This document shows, piece after piece, positions 18,061 through 26,758 of a stretch of DNA of 64,000 bases (positions are counted from its first letter, which is position 1; each line of letters starts with the position of its first letter). Origin of the DNA: JAFGBI01 sp964480725 (GTDB lineage Bacteria; Myxococcota_A; Polyangia; Polyangiales; Polyangiaceae); NCBI GenBank assembly GCA_964480725.1, contig CAYZQO010000005.1, forward strand, positions 62,001 through 126,000, read 5' to 3'. The notes under the pieces are model-generated. The model was not told the origin of the DNA. It was given only the letters and a program-made list of their open reading frames with translations, and did not search any database. The position numbers were made by a program, and so were the translations under genes.

Positions 18061-19455
18061 ATGCTTCGGTGCGTGACGGAGGATCGCCTCACTCGCGCCG
18101 AGCTCGCCTGGCTGCTCGCCCAGGAGGCGCGCGGAGCGGCGCGGGTCCTCCGCGAGGAGGTGACGCAGCTCACGGCGCCGATCCCGAGCGCGATCGTGGA
18201 GGTGCGGGGGCCGGCCATCTCCGGGAGCCTGGACGCACTCGACGACGCGATCAACGCGATCTCTGCGCTCCAGCAGCAGACCCCCTCCAACCGCCGCACC
18301 CGAATCGACGTCGCCTCCCTGGTCGGGACCCTGGCACCCCAAGCACGAATGGCGTTCGCGCCGGGACACGGCACGGAGGTCTTCGCCGATGAGAACGACC
18401 TGAAGCGCATGTTCCAGGTGCTGCTGTCGCCGACCAGCGGAGGCGCGGAGGCGCTCCCGGGCGAGGCGCTAGAGCTCGAGATCCGCGGCGAGGGTGACTT
18501 CGTCCGCATCAGCGTTCCCTTCGGCCCGGACCAGTCCGCGACCGCGGAGATCGAGCGACGCTGGTTGAGCCGAATGGCGTTCCGGCTCGGAGGCAGGTTC
18601 GAGCTGGGGTGCTGCCAGCGGGTCCTCTATCTGCCGACGGGTGGCGCCAGCGCGCAACAGGAGGTCGACGCCCTCCGACGGGAGCTCGAGCAGGCTAGAC
18701 TGCTTGGCGAGGCCTACGCGCGCGAGCTCGCGGAGGTCTTCGCTTCCAGCGTGGCATCGCCCCCGAGCGACGACCCCACGACCCGCCCCGCGGGCAGCGC
18801 GAAGCTCGAGGGTTTGCGCCACGTGTGCGCCGCCATCGTCCGCCGCATCCGTCCCGTCCTGGACGGGCTCAACGCTGACGTCACCGAGCTCCGTCGCGAG
18901 CTCGATCCGAGCTCAGCGCTCCCCCGCTCACTCGCCCAGCGCGCCTCGAGCATCCGAGAGCTCGCCGTGGAGCTGGACCGGGTGGCGACCTGCCCACCGG
19001 AGACGGCCCGCACGACCATCGACGTCGGCCCCCTCTGCCGCGCGATCGCGACCGAGGCGGACGAGCACGCGGCCCGAAACGGGGTTGAGGTGAGGGTCGC
19101 GGCGGCGATGGCCGGGACGATCGACGCCCCGGTCGCCATCTTCACCCTGCTTGTCCGGTCGCTCATCGACCACGCCATCGCCGCGACCCCCCGCGAAGCC
19201 ACCGTCTGGCTGGAGGCCGCGTCCACCCCGCGCGGCCTCCTCCTTCGCTGCCGGGACGCGGGCCCCTCGGTGCCCGCGCGCGCGCGCGCGGACCTGCTGC
19301 TGCATCGGGTGGACCCGACGTCGTTGGGGCGCCCGGCTGGCGTCGCACTCCTGGTGATCGACGCGGTCGCGACCATCCTTGGCGCCACGGTTTCGCTCCA
19401 GGACGACCCCGCCGGTGGCCTCGCCGTCGCGGTCACGGTCCCGGCTCCCGGTTAG
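18061..19455 (+). CDS. Tandem degenerate histidine-kinase-like protein
   Basis: A 464-residue soluble protein that appears to contain two successive histidine-kinase-like modules (about residues 10-205 and 245-464) joined by a coiled-coil-like segment. The second is clearer. VRRIRPVL sits where kinases have AHEIRNPL, so the phosphoacceptor His is Arg261. The N-box reads RSLIDHAIAATP, with Asn replaced by Ser and His. The G1-like box DAGPSVP (Asp399) and a GxALLVIDAV helix remain. The first module is still more eroded. Kinase activity is therefore unlikely; a scaffold or sensor role is inferred. A single-domain response regulator follows about 100 bases later. Confidence 0.6.
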   Translation: MLRCVTEDRLTRAELAWLLAQEARGAARVLREEVTQLTAPIPSAIVEVRGPAISGSLDALDDAINAISALQQQTPSNRRTRIDVASLVGTLAPQARMAFAPGHGTEVFADENDLKRMFQVLLSPTSGGAEALPGEALELEIRGEGDFVRISVPFGPDQSATAEIERRWLSRMAFRLGGRFELGCCQRVLYLPTGGASAQQEVDALRRELEQARLLGEAYARELAEVFASSVASPPSDDPTTRPAGSAKLEGLRHVCAAIVRRIRPVLDGLNADVTELRRELDPSSALPRSLAQRASSIRELAVELDRVATCPPETARTTIDVGPLCRAIATEADEHAARNGVEVRVAAAMAGTIDAPVAIFTLLVRSLIDHAIAATPREATVWLEAASTPRGLLLRCRDAGPSVPARARADLLLHRVDPTSLGRPAGVALLVIDAVATILGATVSLQDDPAGGLAVAVTVPAPG

Positions 19456-19561
19456 GCGCTGGCCCCGGGTCGGAGGCGGAGCGGACGGGCCCTGTTCGCC
19501 CTCCCCCCGTGGGAGCACCGGGATCGCGCGGATATTGGGCCGAGCAGCCTTGTGGGCTACC

Positions 19562-19969
19562 ATGGCGCTCGTGCGCATTCTCGTGGTCGAGGATCAGGAC
19601 TCCATCCGCCGCATGATCGAAGCGCTGGTCCAGGCGCGCGGGTTCGAGGTCGTGGCGGTCCCGTCGGGCGCGAAGGCCATCGACGTGTCGATGACGCAGC
19701 CTCCGGACCTCGTCCTGCTCGACCTGATGCTCCCCGGCCAGTACGACGGCTTCGAGGTCTGCCGTCGCCTCCGCGCCGATCCGTCCACCAAGACCATCCC
19801 GGTGATCGTCATCACGGCGCTCGACGACGAGGAGAGTCGCGCTCGAGCCACCGCCGCCGGAGCGACCGCATACTACACCAAGCCGTTCAGCCCCATCGCG
19901 CTGCTCAAGGAGATCGAGAACCTCAAGTCGCGCTCGGGACGGCCCGCACCCGGACGCGGCAGCGGCTGA
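19562..19969 (+). CDS. Single-domain response regulator (CheY-like receiver)
   Basis: A 135-residue protein that is only a receiver domain. The acidic pocket is Glu10/Asp11, the phosphoacceptor is Asp54 (LLDLMLP), the switch threonine is Thr85 and the conserved lysine is Lys107 (TKPF). It has no DNA-binding or enzymatic output domain, so it should signal by protein contact. The ATG at 19562 is preferred over longer open frame because the receiver fold begins at residue 4. The neighbouring kinase-like protein lacks the phosphoacceptor histidine, so its true phosphodonor is unknown. Confidence 0.9.
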   Translation: MALVRILVVEDQDSIRRMIEALVQARGFEVVAVPSGAKAIDVSMTQPPDLVLLDLMLPGQYDGFEVCRRLRADPSTKTIPVIVITALDDEESRARATAAGATAYYTKPFSPIALLKEIENLKSRSGRPAPGRGSG

Positions 19970-20038
19970 GCCGCGCGCCACGGAGCGTCGACGACCCCGA
20001 ACCGTCGGCGCGATCCCCACGCCAGCCGCGAACAGCGC

Positions 20039-20455
20039 TCAGGAAGCCGGAGCGGCAGGCTCGGCAATGCTTTCCAGTTGTCGGAGAAGCTCCTGGGCGC
20101 GCTCCTCGGCAGCGGCCGCGAGGGCACGCGCCTCTGTCTCGGGGATGTTCAGGCGCTGGCACAGCTGGGAAAGCAGAGCGCGCTCCTGCGGGGCCTGCTC
20201 ACCGTCGATGAAGGTGAGCAGCACCGCGTGCTGGTAGAGCAGGCGCCGATCGTCAAAGCTCAGATCGGTGATGGGGATGTCCTCGAGCGTCTTGGGCGTC
20301 CGCGCGAAGCTGCGGATCTCGACCCGCTCGCTGGGCGTCGCCTCGAACGCCCCCAGGAGCGCCTCGATCACCTCGGCTTCTTCCTCGGCCACGCGCCCGT
20401 CCGCCCAGGCGACGCTCACGAGCCCCTTCAAGATAGCCAGGTTCTGATCGTGCAT
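20039..20455 (-). CDS. TerB-like (tellurite-resistance/DUF533-type) helical protein
   Basis: A 138-residue all-helical protein. The pattern of acidic residues after short hydrophobic helices (SVAWADGRVAEEEAEVIEAL, then LTFIDGEQAPQERALL) is that of the TerB domain, where repeated D-G-x-x-x-x-E motifs bind metal. In other bacteria TerB-like proteins work in membrane-linked stress or metal sensing; here no ter operon is present. The ATG at 20455 is used because the upstream part of the frame is Arg/Ala-rich without domain features. Confidence 0.75.
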   Translation of the reverse strand: MHDQNLAILKGLVSVAWADGRVAEEEAEVIEALLGAFEATPSERVEIRSFARTPKTLEDIPITDLSFDDRRLLYQHAVLLTFIDGEQAPQERALLSQLCQRLNIPETEARALAAAAEERAQELLRQLESIAEPAAPAS

Positions 20456-20538
20456 GGCCGAGAGAATCGCACACCGCCGGCCCGCGTCAACGAGCTCGTC
20501 CGCCGCGCGCACCGCGCCGGCGTGGTGCCCCCGCCGGT

Positions 20539-22542
20539 TCAGCGGCTGCGTCCGGCGGCCGCGGTCGGCGCTCGCTCGATGGCGCCGCCTCGGCGCTGAG
20601 CTCCTCGTGACAGCTTTGGCTCCGCCCCGGATCGTCGTACGGAGAGCGCCGATGGCCAAGGCTGAACGGGACCCGGAACCGGGCTGTGATTCGTGTCGAC
20701 GAAGGCGGCCAGACCGTCAGCGACCGCACTGTCACCGGAGCCGCCGGTCGCGAACCGAGCCACCAGGTCATCGACGTCGCTTGCCACGGGCGCGAAGACC
20801 CCGGCGGTGGGGCGCACCCTCCAGGGCGGTCGGCTCCCGGGCGCCCGGGGGCTCGGCTCGGCAACGTCCAGCGGATCCGAGGACGCGGGCACCGGGGTTC
20901 CGAGCTCGACCGTCACCACGCCGGGGAACAGCGCCGCCACGCGAGGAGCAACCCAGCTGACGGACTCCTCCTCCGCCGACCCCTCACCCTGCGGGAGCTG
21001 GCGCGCGAGCAGGAGCGCGGGTAACGGCCGGCCGTTCCCCGAATCCTCCTCGCCGTGGGGCAGAGCGGGACAGCCCAAGGCAAGGTGCGGGGCCGCGCCC
21101 GCGGCCGGCGTCGGAGCCGCCGCCGGAGCCCTCGAGTCGTCCCAGCGCCCGTCCAGCGCGGCGAGCCAATCCTCGATCTCTCCCCCGCTTGTCCCCCAGG
21201 GGGACAAGGTCGAAGCCACGCCGCTCGGAGCGCCGCTCCCGTCATGGCACCCACCGGAGCCAGCCCCGATCGCGCGGGGCGTTTCCCCTGCGGTCGGCAG
21301 TGGTCGCACGGCGGGACCGGCGGCGCTGCCCACGACGGACGCATCGCCAGGCCGCGCGCTCCGGTCCGGACCGCCTTCGGTGCTGGCGTCGCCGAGCGAG
21401 GCCCCCTCTTCGGCGAGCGCTGCCTCGAACGGGCCTTCGTCCGGCACGGCGACCTCGATCGGCTCATAGGGAACCCCGTTCCCCGGTGGCTCGCCCGCGT
21501 CGACGTCCGGAAGCGCCGGCAGGCTCGGCTCGAGATCGCCCACGGCGGCGATCCCGCCGCCACCAGCCGCCACCGCTGCCTGCCGACGGGCTCGGCTCGG
21601 CAGGGGCACGGTGATCTCCTCCGACGGCAAGACCGAGGTGTCCTCGAGGACGGCGGGCGCACCCGACCCCCCACCGCGCCGCAAGGCTTGCGGCGTCCGC
21701 TCCAGCAAGGGGGCGGTGAGCTCGTTCGGGCTCCGGGTTTCCGTCGCCGATTCGTCCGGATCGCCGACGAGGCGACGAGCCGATGGCGCCGACACGGGCA
21801 AGGACAGGGCGACCGTGTGCTGGAGCCTCGGCTCCCCCTCCTCCTCGAGGAGAACCATCGGGACTCGATCCGTGACGTCGTCCAACCGCGGGAGCGCCGA
21901 GGGGTCCTCGGGCGGGTCGAGCTGCACCGGGGAGGGCGGTGCCGTCGGGATGGGCTCTCGCCGCTCGACGACCGCGGAGCCCTCCCCGACGTCGGTGGCG
22001 ATCGGAGGCAGCCGGGGCCCTTCCGGCGACGGCCCGGCCACGCCAGCGGGGTCGGCAGCGTCCAGGACCGCGGTCCGCACCGCCTCTGCGACCGATTGTG
22101 CCCATTGGTCCGCCGACTCCGGGATCCCCCCGGTGAGCGCGCGGAGGGTTTCCCGGTGGAGGCGCGCCAGCGCACGGCGTCCGGCAGCTCGGTTGACTGG
22201 CACCAGGGCGACCTCGAGCTCGTGGACGAGCGCCGGGAGGTTGCCTCGCACCGGGCGCGCGCTGACGCGTGAAAGGCTCGGCGCCGTTCCCCGAGTCAGG
22301 TCCAGCAAGCAGCGGAGCAACCGCCGCAACGCCAGCTCGCTCGCCGCCTCGCTCGTCGCCTCGCCGCCATCCAGGCGGAGGCCACCCTCAGGGAGCAGCT
22401 CGATCGCGGCCGCGCTCAGGCGGCGCGGTAGGCGCGCGACTTGGTCGGCGAGCGCCAGAACCACGGATCCCGCCGTTTCGGCCACGACCGAAGCCTGCCG
22501 CGCCCGTCCGGCTGCCAGCACATCGAGCAAAGTGACCGTCAT
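20539..22542 (-). CDS. Hypothetical protein, possible degenerate kinase C-lobe plus long disordered region
   Basis: A 667-residue protein. Residues 1-150 are helical and ordered; the remaining 500 residues are rich in Pro, Ala, Glu, Ser and Gly and look disordered. The ordered part has a layout that recalls the C-lobe of Ser/Thr kinases (AAIELLPEGGLRL where kinases have a PxNILL...DGxVKLxDFG run, then a helix ending in LLDLTRG), but no catalytic residue is visible. This resemblance is weak. The ATG at 22542 starts the ordered part; the frame stays open upstream into the divergent gene. No membrane segment. It is transcribed away from the zinc-ribbon protein. Confidence 0.6.
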   Translation of the reverse strand: MTVTLLDVLAAGRARQASVVAETAGSVVLALADQVARLPRRLSAAAIELLPEGGLRLDGGEATSEAASELALRRLLRCLLDLTRGTAPSLSRVSARPVRGNLPALVHELEVALVPVNRAAGRRALARLHRETLRALTGGIPESADQWAQSVAEAVRTAVLDAADPAGVAGPSPEGPRLPPIATDVGEGSAVVERREPIPTAPPSPVQLDPPEDPSALPRLDDVTDRVPMVLLEEEGEPRLQHTVALSLPVSAPSARRLVGDPDESATETRSPNELTAPLLERTPQALRRGGGSGAPAVLEDTSVLPSEEITVPLPSRARRQAAVAAGGGGIAAVGDLEPSLPALPDVDAGEPPGNGVPYEPIEVAVPDEGPFEAALAEEGASLGDASTEGGPDRSARPGDASVVGSAAGPAVRPLPTAGETPRAIGAGSGGCHDGSGAPSGVASTLSPWGTSGGEIEDWLAALDGRWDDSRAPAAAPTPAAGAAPHLALGCPALPHGEEDSGNGRPLPALLLARQLPQGEGSAEEESVSWVAPRVAALFPGVVTVELGTPVPASSDPLDVAEPSPRAPGSRPPWRVRPTAGVFAPVASDVDDLVARFATGGSGDSAVADGLAAFVDTNHSPVPGPVQPWPSALSVRRSGAEPKLSRGAQRRGGAIERAPTAAAGRSR

Positions 22543-22684
22543 TCGCCTCCGCTGGTCCCCATACCGGAGGCGGGTCGCGCGGGACAAACACCTGGCGTGG
22601 AACGTCGCCAGGTCGCAGGCGTTACCGCTCCCAGGAACTCGATCCGCTCTCGCGACCCTGCGGAGCGCGGTATAGTGCGCCGCC

Positions 22685-24817
22685 ATGCTCACCTGCCCGA
22701 CCTGCGGGACGCGGAATCGAGACGGGAGCGTGGATTGCTCGGCCTGTGGCAACGCGCTCTCCACGCCCGGCTCGAAGACAGCCGCAGCGGGCTCCCTCAG
22801 CCCTCCTCCGTCGTCGGCGCGACCGCCGAGCCAGCCGCCACCCGCGCCACCGCTGGTCCGGGTGGGAGGGTCGGAACCTGTGGCCACCGCGGGCGTGGAG
22901 CCGAGGGCCCGCCCAAACCCGATGAAGCAGACGATGCTGGGCGTCGCTCCGGCCCCCAACGCCCCCGCGCCTCCGCGACCCGGAGCCGCCCCGCGTCCCT
23001 CCGCGCTGCAAGCTCGCAAGACGATGCTGGGCGTCGCTCCCGCTCCCAATGCCCCCGCACCTCCGCGACCCGGAGCCGCGGGCCCACCGGGGACTTCGAC
23101 GGCGCGCTTGCCATCGGACTCCGAGGCCCCGACCCGGATCGCCTCGCCGGGTGCCACCCTGCCGATCCCGTTGGCGGAGGCCCCCGCTCACCCCCGCCCC
23201 GCAGCGATCGGGGGAACGGTCGCAACCGTCGATCCCGTCCCCGAGGGAGCGATCCCGCGGGTGACGATTCCCTCCGGAACCAGCGCGCCACCTCCCGAGA
23301 CGAGGGACGCCACCCGCGATGCACTGTCCGCGGCGATGCCCTGGCCCGTGATCTCGGATCCCCTCCCCGCGCCCAGCCCCGTTGCCCCACCGCCGAACTA
23401 CCCCACCCCACCCCCCCCCTCCCCGCGGGATGCAGGATCGCAAGACGGGAGTTTCGGGTTCTGGCCGCGCCCGTGGGAGGGGCCCGATGCGCCGCGCGCG
23501 CCCAGGGCCCGCGGAGGAGTCGCGGGGTCGCTGCGAACCGCCGAGCCCTCGCTCCCGGCGGCGAAGTTCCCGAGCCAGGCGCCCACCCTGATCAGTGCCG
23601 ACACGGGCGAACGGTCCCGGCGCCGACGGGGATGGTGGCTCGGGGGAACTATCGGCGCGGTGCTGCTCGTGCTGTCCGTCGCTGGCGTGGCGCTGACCCT
23701 CTGGATTCGCGGCCGCCACCCGGTCCGCGCCACGGTGGGGGTGGATCCCGACGGCACGGAGTCGCTCCTGTTGGACTGCACACGCTGCGTCGACGGCACC
23801 ACCGTGCGCCTCGGAGCCGAGAGCGGCACCTTCAGCGCGCACCGCGCCAGCATCGCCCTACCCGATCAGCTCGAGGTGGGGGAGAACGAACTCGGGCTGA
23901 GCTTGATCCGACCCGACGGGACCTCCGAGGACGTGAAGCTGGTGGTCCCCGTCGATTTCCGCCTCGACCCTGACGCCGCCGGGCTCGCCGCGTCGCCGCC
24001 CGTGCTGCGGGTGAACGTCGCTGCTGCCGCGGGCGCGGCGGTGGTCGTCAATGGGGCTCCGGTGGCGATCGGTCCCGACGGCCGCGGGGTGGCGGACGTC
24101 AGCGTCCTGTCGGAGCTCACCGGCCCCTCCCCGAGCCCCGTGACCCTCGACAAGAGCATTCCATACCTGGTCACGCCCAAGCGCGCCGCACCCGCCAGCG
24201 GCGAACTCCTGGTCCGAACCCCCATCGCCGCGCTGGTCGTCGAGTCGCCGGGGGCCAGCGTGGTGCTCGAGGGACCTCACTTCTGGCTCGCCGGACGCAC
24301 CCAGCCCGGGGGGGTCGTCACGGTGAGCGGACGACCGATCACGGTCGACGAGTCGGGGGGCTTCGCGCAGCTCATGAGCGTGTCGGCCGAGGGTGAGACG
24401 ACCATCTTCATCCGCGCCGACGCGCCCAGCCACGCTCCCCGCCTGGTGCCGCTCCGCGTGCGTCGCGTGGGCAACCTCCGCGCGGAGGCGGCGCGGCTGG
24501 ATGCGCAGGTCACGCGCTCCTACTCCGAGATCCTCGAGCGCCTCGCGGCCAAGCGGAGCGTAGCGGTGGGGCTCGACGCCACCATCGTGGAGGCGCGCGT
24601 CACTGGCCACCGCACCACCCTGCTGGCGGCGATCGGCCAGGGTTGCGCCGCGCCACCGTGCCTGGTGGCGGTGGTCCACGGTGCCCGAGCGAACCCGCTC
24701 CGAGGCGAGGTCTGGCGCGTCTACGGTCGCGTCGAACGGACCGTCGCGGGACCGCCGCCTTCGACCGCGATCCCGGAGATCGAGGCCGACTTGCTCCTGC
24801 CCCCCCCTGCCCCATGA
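22685..24817 (+). CDS. Zinc-ribbon membrane protein with repeated TMLGVAP motif
   Basis: A 710-residue protein. The N-terminus is a four-cysteine zinc ribbon (C4, C7, C18, C21). Residues 35-315 are Pro/Ala-rich and include two copies of a 20-residue unit beginning TMLGVAPAPNAP. One membrane helix follows (residues 322-345, flanked by Arg). The C-terminal 360 residues are beta-rich and should be outside the cytoplasm. TMLG motifs of this type recur in myxobacterial regulatory proteins with zinc ribbons or FHA domains. Its stop overlaps the start of the beta-propeller gene (ATGA), so the two are coupled. Function unknown. Confidence 0.7.
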   Translation: MLTCPTCGTRNRDGSVDCSACGNALSTPGSKTAAAGSLSPPPSSARPPSQPPPAPPLVRVGGSEPVATAGVEPRARPNPMKQTMLGVAPAPNAPAPPRPGAAPRPSALQARKTMLGVAPAPNAPAPPRPGAAGPPGTSTARLPSDSEAPTRIASPGATLPIPLAEAPAHPRPAAIGGTVATVDPVPEGAIPRVTIPSGTSAPPPETRDATRDALSAAMPWPVISDPLPAPSPVAPPPNYPTPPPPSPRDAGSQDGSFGFWPRPWEGPDAPRAPRARGGVAGSLRTAEPSLPAAKFPSQAPTLISADTGERSRRRRGWWLGGTIGAVLLVLSVAGVALTLWIRGRHPVRATVGVDPDGTESLLLDCTRCVDGTTVRLGAESGTFSAHRASIALPDQLEVGENELGLSLIRPDGTSEDVKLVVPVDFRLDPDAAGLAASPPVLRVNVAAAAGAAVVVNGAPVAIGPDGRGVADVSVLSELTGPSPSPVTLDKSIPYLVTPKRAAPASGELLVRTPIAALVVESPGASVVLEGPHFWLAGRTQPGGVVTVSGRPITVDESGGFAQLMSVSAEGETTIFIRADAPSHAPRLVPLRVRRVGNLRAEAARLDAQVTRSYSEILERLAAKRSVAVGLDATIVEARVTGHRTTLLAAIGQGCAAPPCLVAVVHGARANPLRGEVWRVYGRVERTVAGPPPSTAIPEIEADLLLPPPAP
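22931..23080 (+). repeat. In-frame direct repeat, two 60-base copies at 90-base spacing
   Basis: Positions 22931-22990 and 23021-23080 are near-identical and encode the TMLGVAPAPNAP repeats of the zinc-ribbon protein. Differences between copies are mostly silent third-position changes, which points to selection on the peptide after duplication. Confidence 0.8.
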
Positions 24818-26067
24818 GGCCCGTTCCCATGCCGCCGCCAAGTCGACCCCGGCACGCCGCGATCGCGTGGCGCGGCGCAGCCGCCGTCGTGATCGCAGGT
24901 TTTTCGGCCACTCTCGCCCCCGGTACCGATGCCCGCCCTCGCGACCCGACGACGACCCACGTGCTCTTTGCCGCGGGTGTTCAAACGGCAGACCGCCGCG
25001 GTGCGCGCGACGACGAACTCCCCGACGGGCTCGAGCTCCTCTGGCAGGCTCGCGTGCCGGGGACCATCGGGCACCCGCCGGTCGTGACGGCCGAGGGCTC
25101 TGTCGTCGTTGCCTCGACGGCTGGCATCACCGAGCTCGACCCCGGCGGCGCCCGAGCCTACACGCGAGCGTTCGGCCCCGCCGCTCCCGTCACCAGCCCT
25201 GCCATCGCCCCAGACGGCTCCCGGATGGTCCTCACCTCGCGCGCGGAGCTCGTCCTCCTCACGCCGGCCGGCGCCTTGCGCGCCGGGCTTCGCCTCCCGG
25301 TCGAAACGACGACGGTGATGCCGAACCTGGTCGTCACCGGGACCGGGACCGTCCTGGTCGGCGCTTCCGACAGCGTCCTCGAGGTCACGCTGGAGGGCGA
25401 CGTTCTGGGCCGAATCAGCCTACCCTCCGCGCCCGTCTCGTTGCTCGACCTCGGCGATCGACGCCTCGTGGTGACCACGACGGGGGACGTCCTACAGTGG
25501 CGGGTCACCGACCCTCCGCGCCGGCTCGGTTCCTTCGGCGGACCCGTCAACGGGGCCGTCGCCCTCACGCCGGAGGGAGAGCTCGTCGCCGTCGTCGACC
25601 GGACCCGGCTCGTCTCCCTCGACCCCCGCGACGGCAGCCTGCGAATCCGCCTAGTGGTGACCGGGTTCACCCTGCCAGCGCCCCCCGCGCTCACGAGGGA
25701 TGCCGAGACGCGGGTGCTCACCTCGACCGGCCAGGTCCTGGCCCACGATCGGCACGGACGCGAGCTGATGCGGTGGTCCCTCGATGGCGCCGCTCCCGGC
25801 GGTGGGGTGCGCGTGCGCCCCACCCTCCGATCGGAACCTCCCGCACCCCTCGTCGGCGCCGACGGTCGCCTGGCCGTGGCCTGGCCCGACCGGGGGCCAG
25901 TGCTGATCGACCCCGACGGGCGCGTCGTATCGGCCGACGACGTCAGCTGCGAGCAGACCATCGCGCTCCTGCCGATGCCCGACCACACGGTAGCCCTGGT
26001 CTGCGCGTCCGGAGTGGTTTCCCGCCTGGGCGACCCGCCGTCGCCGCGCGTGGGGCCTGGCGACTGA
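24814..26067 (+). CDS. Exported PQQ-like beta-propeller protein
   Basis: A 417-residue protein with an N-terminal signal peptide (AAVVIAGFSATLA, residues 22-34). Residues 70-410 consist of about seven or eight repeats of roughly 40 residues with the strand pattern of PQQ-enzyme/BamB-type propellers (GSVVVAS, GTVLVGAS, GRLAVAW). It lacks a lipobox and any dehydrogenase active-site motif, so a binding or scaffold role is more likely than catalysis. The ATG overlaps the stop of the zinc-ribbon protein gene by four bases, indicating translational coupling; the propeller may bind the external domain of that partner. Confidence 0.75.
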   Translation: MRPVPMPPPSRPRHAAIAWRGAAAVVIAGFSATLAPGTDARPRDPTTTHVLFAAGVQTADRRGARDDELPDGLELLWQARVPGTIGHPPVVTAEGSVVVASTAGITELDPGGARAYTRAFGPAAPVTSPAIAPDGSRMVLTSRAELVLLTPAGALRAGLRLPVETTTVMPNLVVTGTGTVLVGASDSVLEVTLEGDVLGRISLPSAPVSLLDLGDRRLVVTTTGDVLQWRVTDPPRRLGSFGGPVNGAVALTPEGELVAVVDRTRLVSLDPRDGSLRIRLVVTGFTLPAPPALTRDAETRVLTSTGQVLAHDRHGRELMRWSLDGAAPGGGVRVRPTLRSEPPAPLVGADGRLAVAWPDRGPVLIDPDGRVVSADDVSCEQTIALLPMPDHTVALVCASGVVSRLGDPPSPRVGPGD

Positions 26068-26079
26068 CGGCTCGACCAC

Positions 26080-26085
26080 TATACT
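26080..26085 (+). promoter_or_regulatory. Possible -10 element for erpA
   Basis: TATACT lies 47 bases before the erpA start in an otherwise GC-rich gap. No good -35 hexamer is visible at 16-18 bases upstream, so support is modest. A good ribosome binding site (AGAAGG) sits four bases before the ATG. Confidence 0.3.
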
Positions 26086-26131
26086 CCCCGGGCCTCGACG
26101 GGCCGGGCCCGGAGGAAGCCGGAGAAGGTCG

Positions 26132-26455
26132 ATGATATCGCTCACCCCGCTGGCAGCAGACAAGGTCAAGGAAATCGCGTCGTCGGAGGGCCTCGAGGGC
26201 CAGGGCCTTCGGCTCCGTGTCATCGGCGGTGGCTGCGCCGGGTTCCAGTACGATCTCTACTTCGAGGAGCAGACCACGGCGATGGATGAGGCCTTCGAGT
26301 CCTTCGGCGTGAAGCTCTTCGTCGACCCACTCAGTTTTCAGTACCTGGACGGGACCGAGATCGACTACGTCGAGAGCGCGCACGGGGCAGGGTTCAAGTT
26401 CAACAACCCGAACGTCTCCGGTAGTTGCGGCTGCGGGAGCTCGTTCAACGCTTGA
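26132..26455 (+). CDS. erpA: Iron-sulfur cluster insertion protein ErpA (HesB/IscA family)
   Basis: A 107-residue A-type Fe-S carrier. The three invariant cysteines are Cys35 (GGGCAGF), Cys99 and Cys101 (SCGCGSS), which hold the cluster before handing it to target proteins. Length and pattern are standard. It stands apart from isc or suf genes. A ribosome binding site AGAAGG precedes the start. A terminator follows 55 bases after the stop, so it is probably monocistronic. ErpA rather than IscA is chosen on overall pattern and is not certain. Confidence 0.92.
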   Translation: MISLTPLAADKVKEIASSEGLEGQGLRLRVIGGGCAGFQYDLYFEEQTTAMDEAFESFGVKLFVDPLSFQYLDGTEIDYVESAHGAGFKFNNPNVSGSCGCGSSFNA

Positions 26456-26510
26456 GCTCATCGGAGGGGCGGCGGGTTCCAGCCCGCTCGGGACCGCGGC
26501 AGGAATGACG

Positions 26511-26530
26511 CGGCCGGGTGGCCGTTTTTT
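26511..26530 (+). terminator. Rho-independent terminator after erpA
   Basis: CGGCC (26511-26515), loop GGGT and GGCCG (26520-26524) form a compact stem followed by six Ts. This separates erpA from the rpoH transcript, so the rpoH promoter must lie downstream of it. Confidence 0.8.
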
Positions 26531-26550
26531 CTCCACTGTCGCGGCCCCTC

Positions 26551-26579
26551 TTGTTACCTTCCGTAACGGGATGTAGTCT
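26551..26579 (+). promoter_or_regulatory. Possible rpoH promoter containing inverted-repeat arm 1
   Basis: TTGTTA (26551-26556) and TAGTCT (26574-26579) are 17 bases apart, the ideal sigma-70 spacing, with 4/6 and 3/6 matches. The first arm of the long inverted repeat lies from the -35 hexamer into the spacer, so a protein bound there would block polymerase. Confidence 0.35.
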
Positions 26580-26756
26580 GTCCGTACAAGGTTCGACTGA
26601 GCGCCCAGGAGGGCCCAGCCGGCTAGGCTAGCTCGCCCTGAGCCCTTCGGTTCCTCCAGAGTCCCGACGGCCCGACTCGTGAACGGATGAGACTCACCCG
26701 GCACGACAGGCGGCAGGGGTGAAACTCGCGCCCAATAGTCCCGTTACGTAAGGTAA
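26554..26756. repeat. 18-base inverted repeat flanking the rpoH leader, second arm over the RBS
   Basis: Arm 1 is TTACCTTCCGTAACGGGA (26554-26571). Arm 2 (26739-26756) is its reverse complement with one mismatch out of 18. The arms are 167 bases apart. Arm 2 contains the perfect palindrome TTACGTAA (26744-26751) and the AAGG ribosome binding site (26750-26753) of rpoH. The region is AT-richer than its surroundings. It may be a paired operator for a looping repressor, or, if both arms are transcribed, an RNA stem that hides the ribosome binding site. Confidence 0.75.
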
Positions 26757-26758
26757 AT

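Larger units (their letters stand above)
26456..26758 (+). promoter_or_regulatory. 303-base erpA-rpoH intergenic region
   Basis: This gap holds the erpA terminator, a likely rpoH promoter and the long inverted repeat described separately. No small ORF with a convincing ribosome binding site was seen. Between the repeat arms nothing else stands out except scattered GC-rich sequence. Confidence 0.6.

Noticed and set aside
19279..19292. CG dinucleotide run inside the kinase-like gene
   Set aside because: A short GC run within coding sequence that matches Ala/Arg codons; no sign of a special element.
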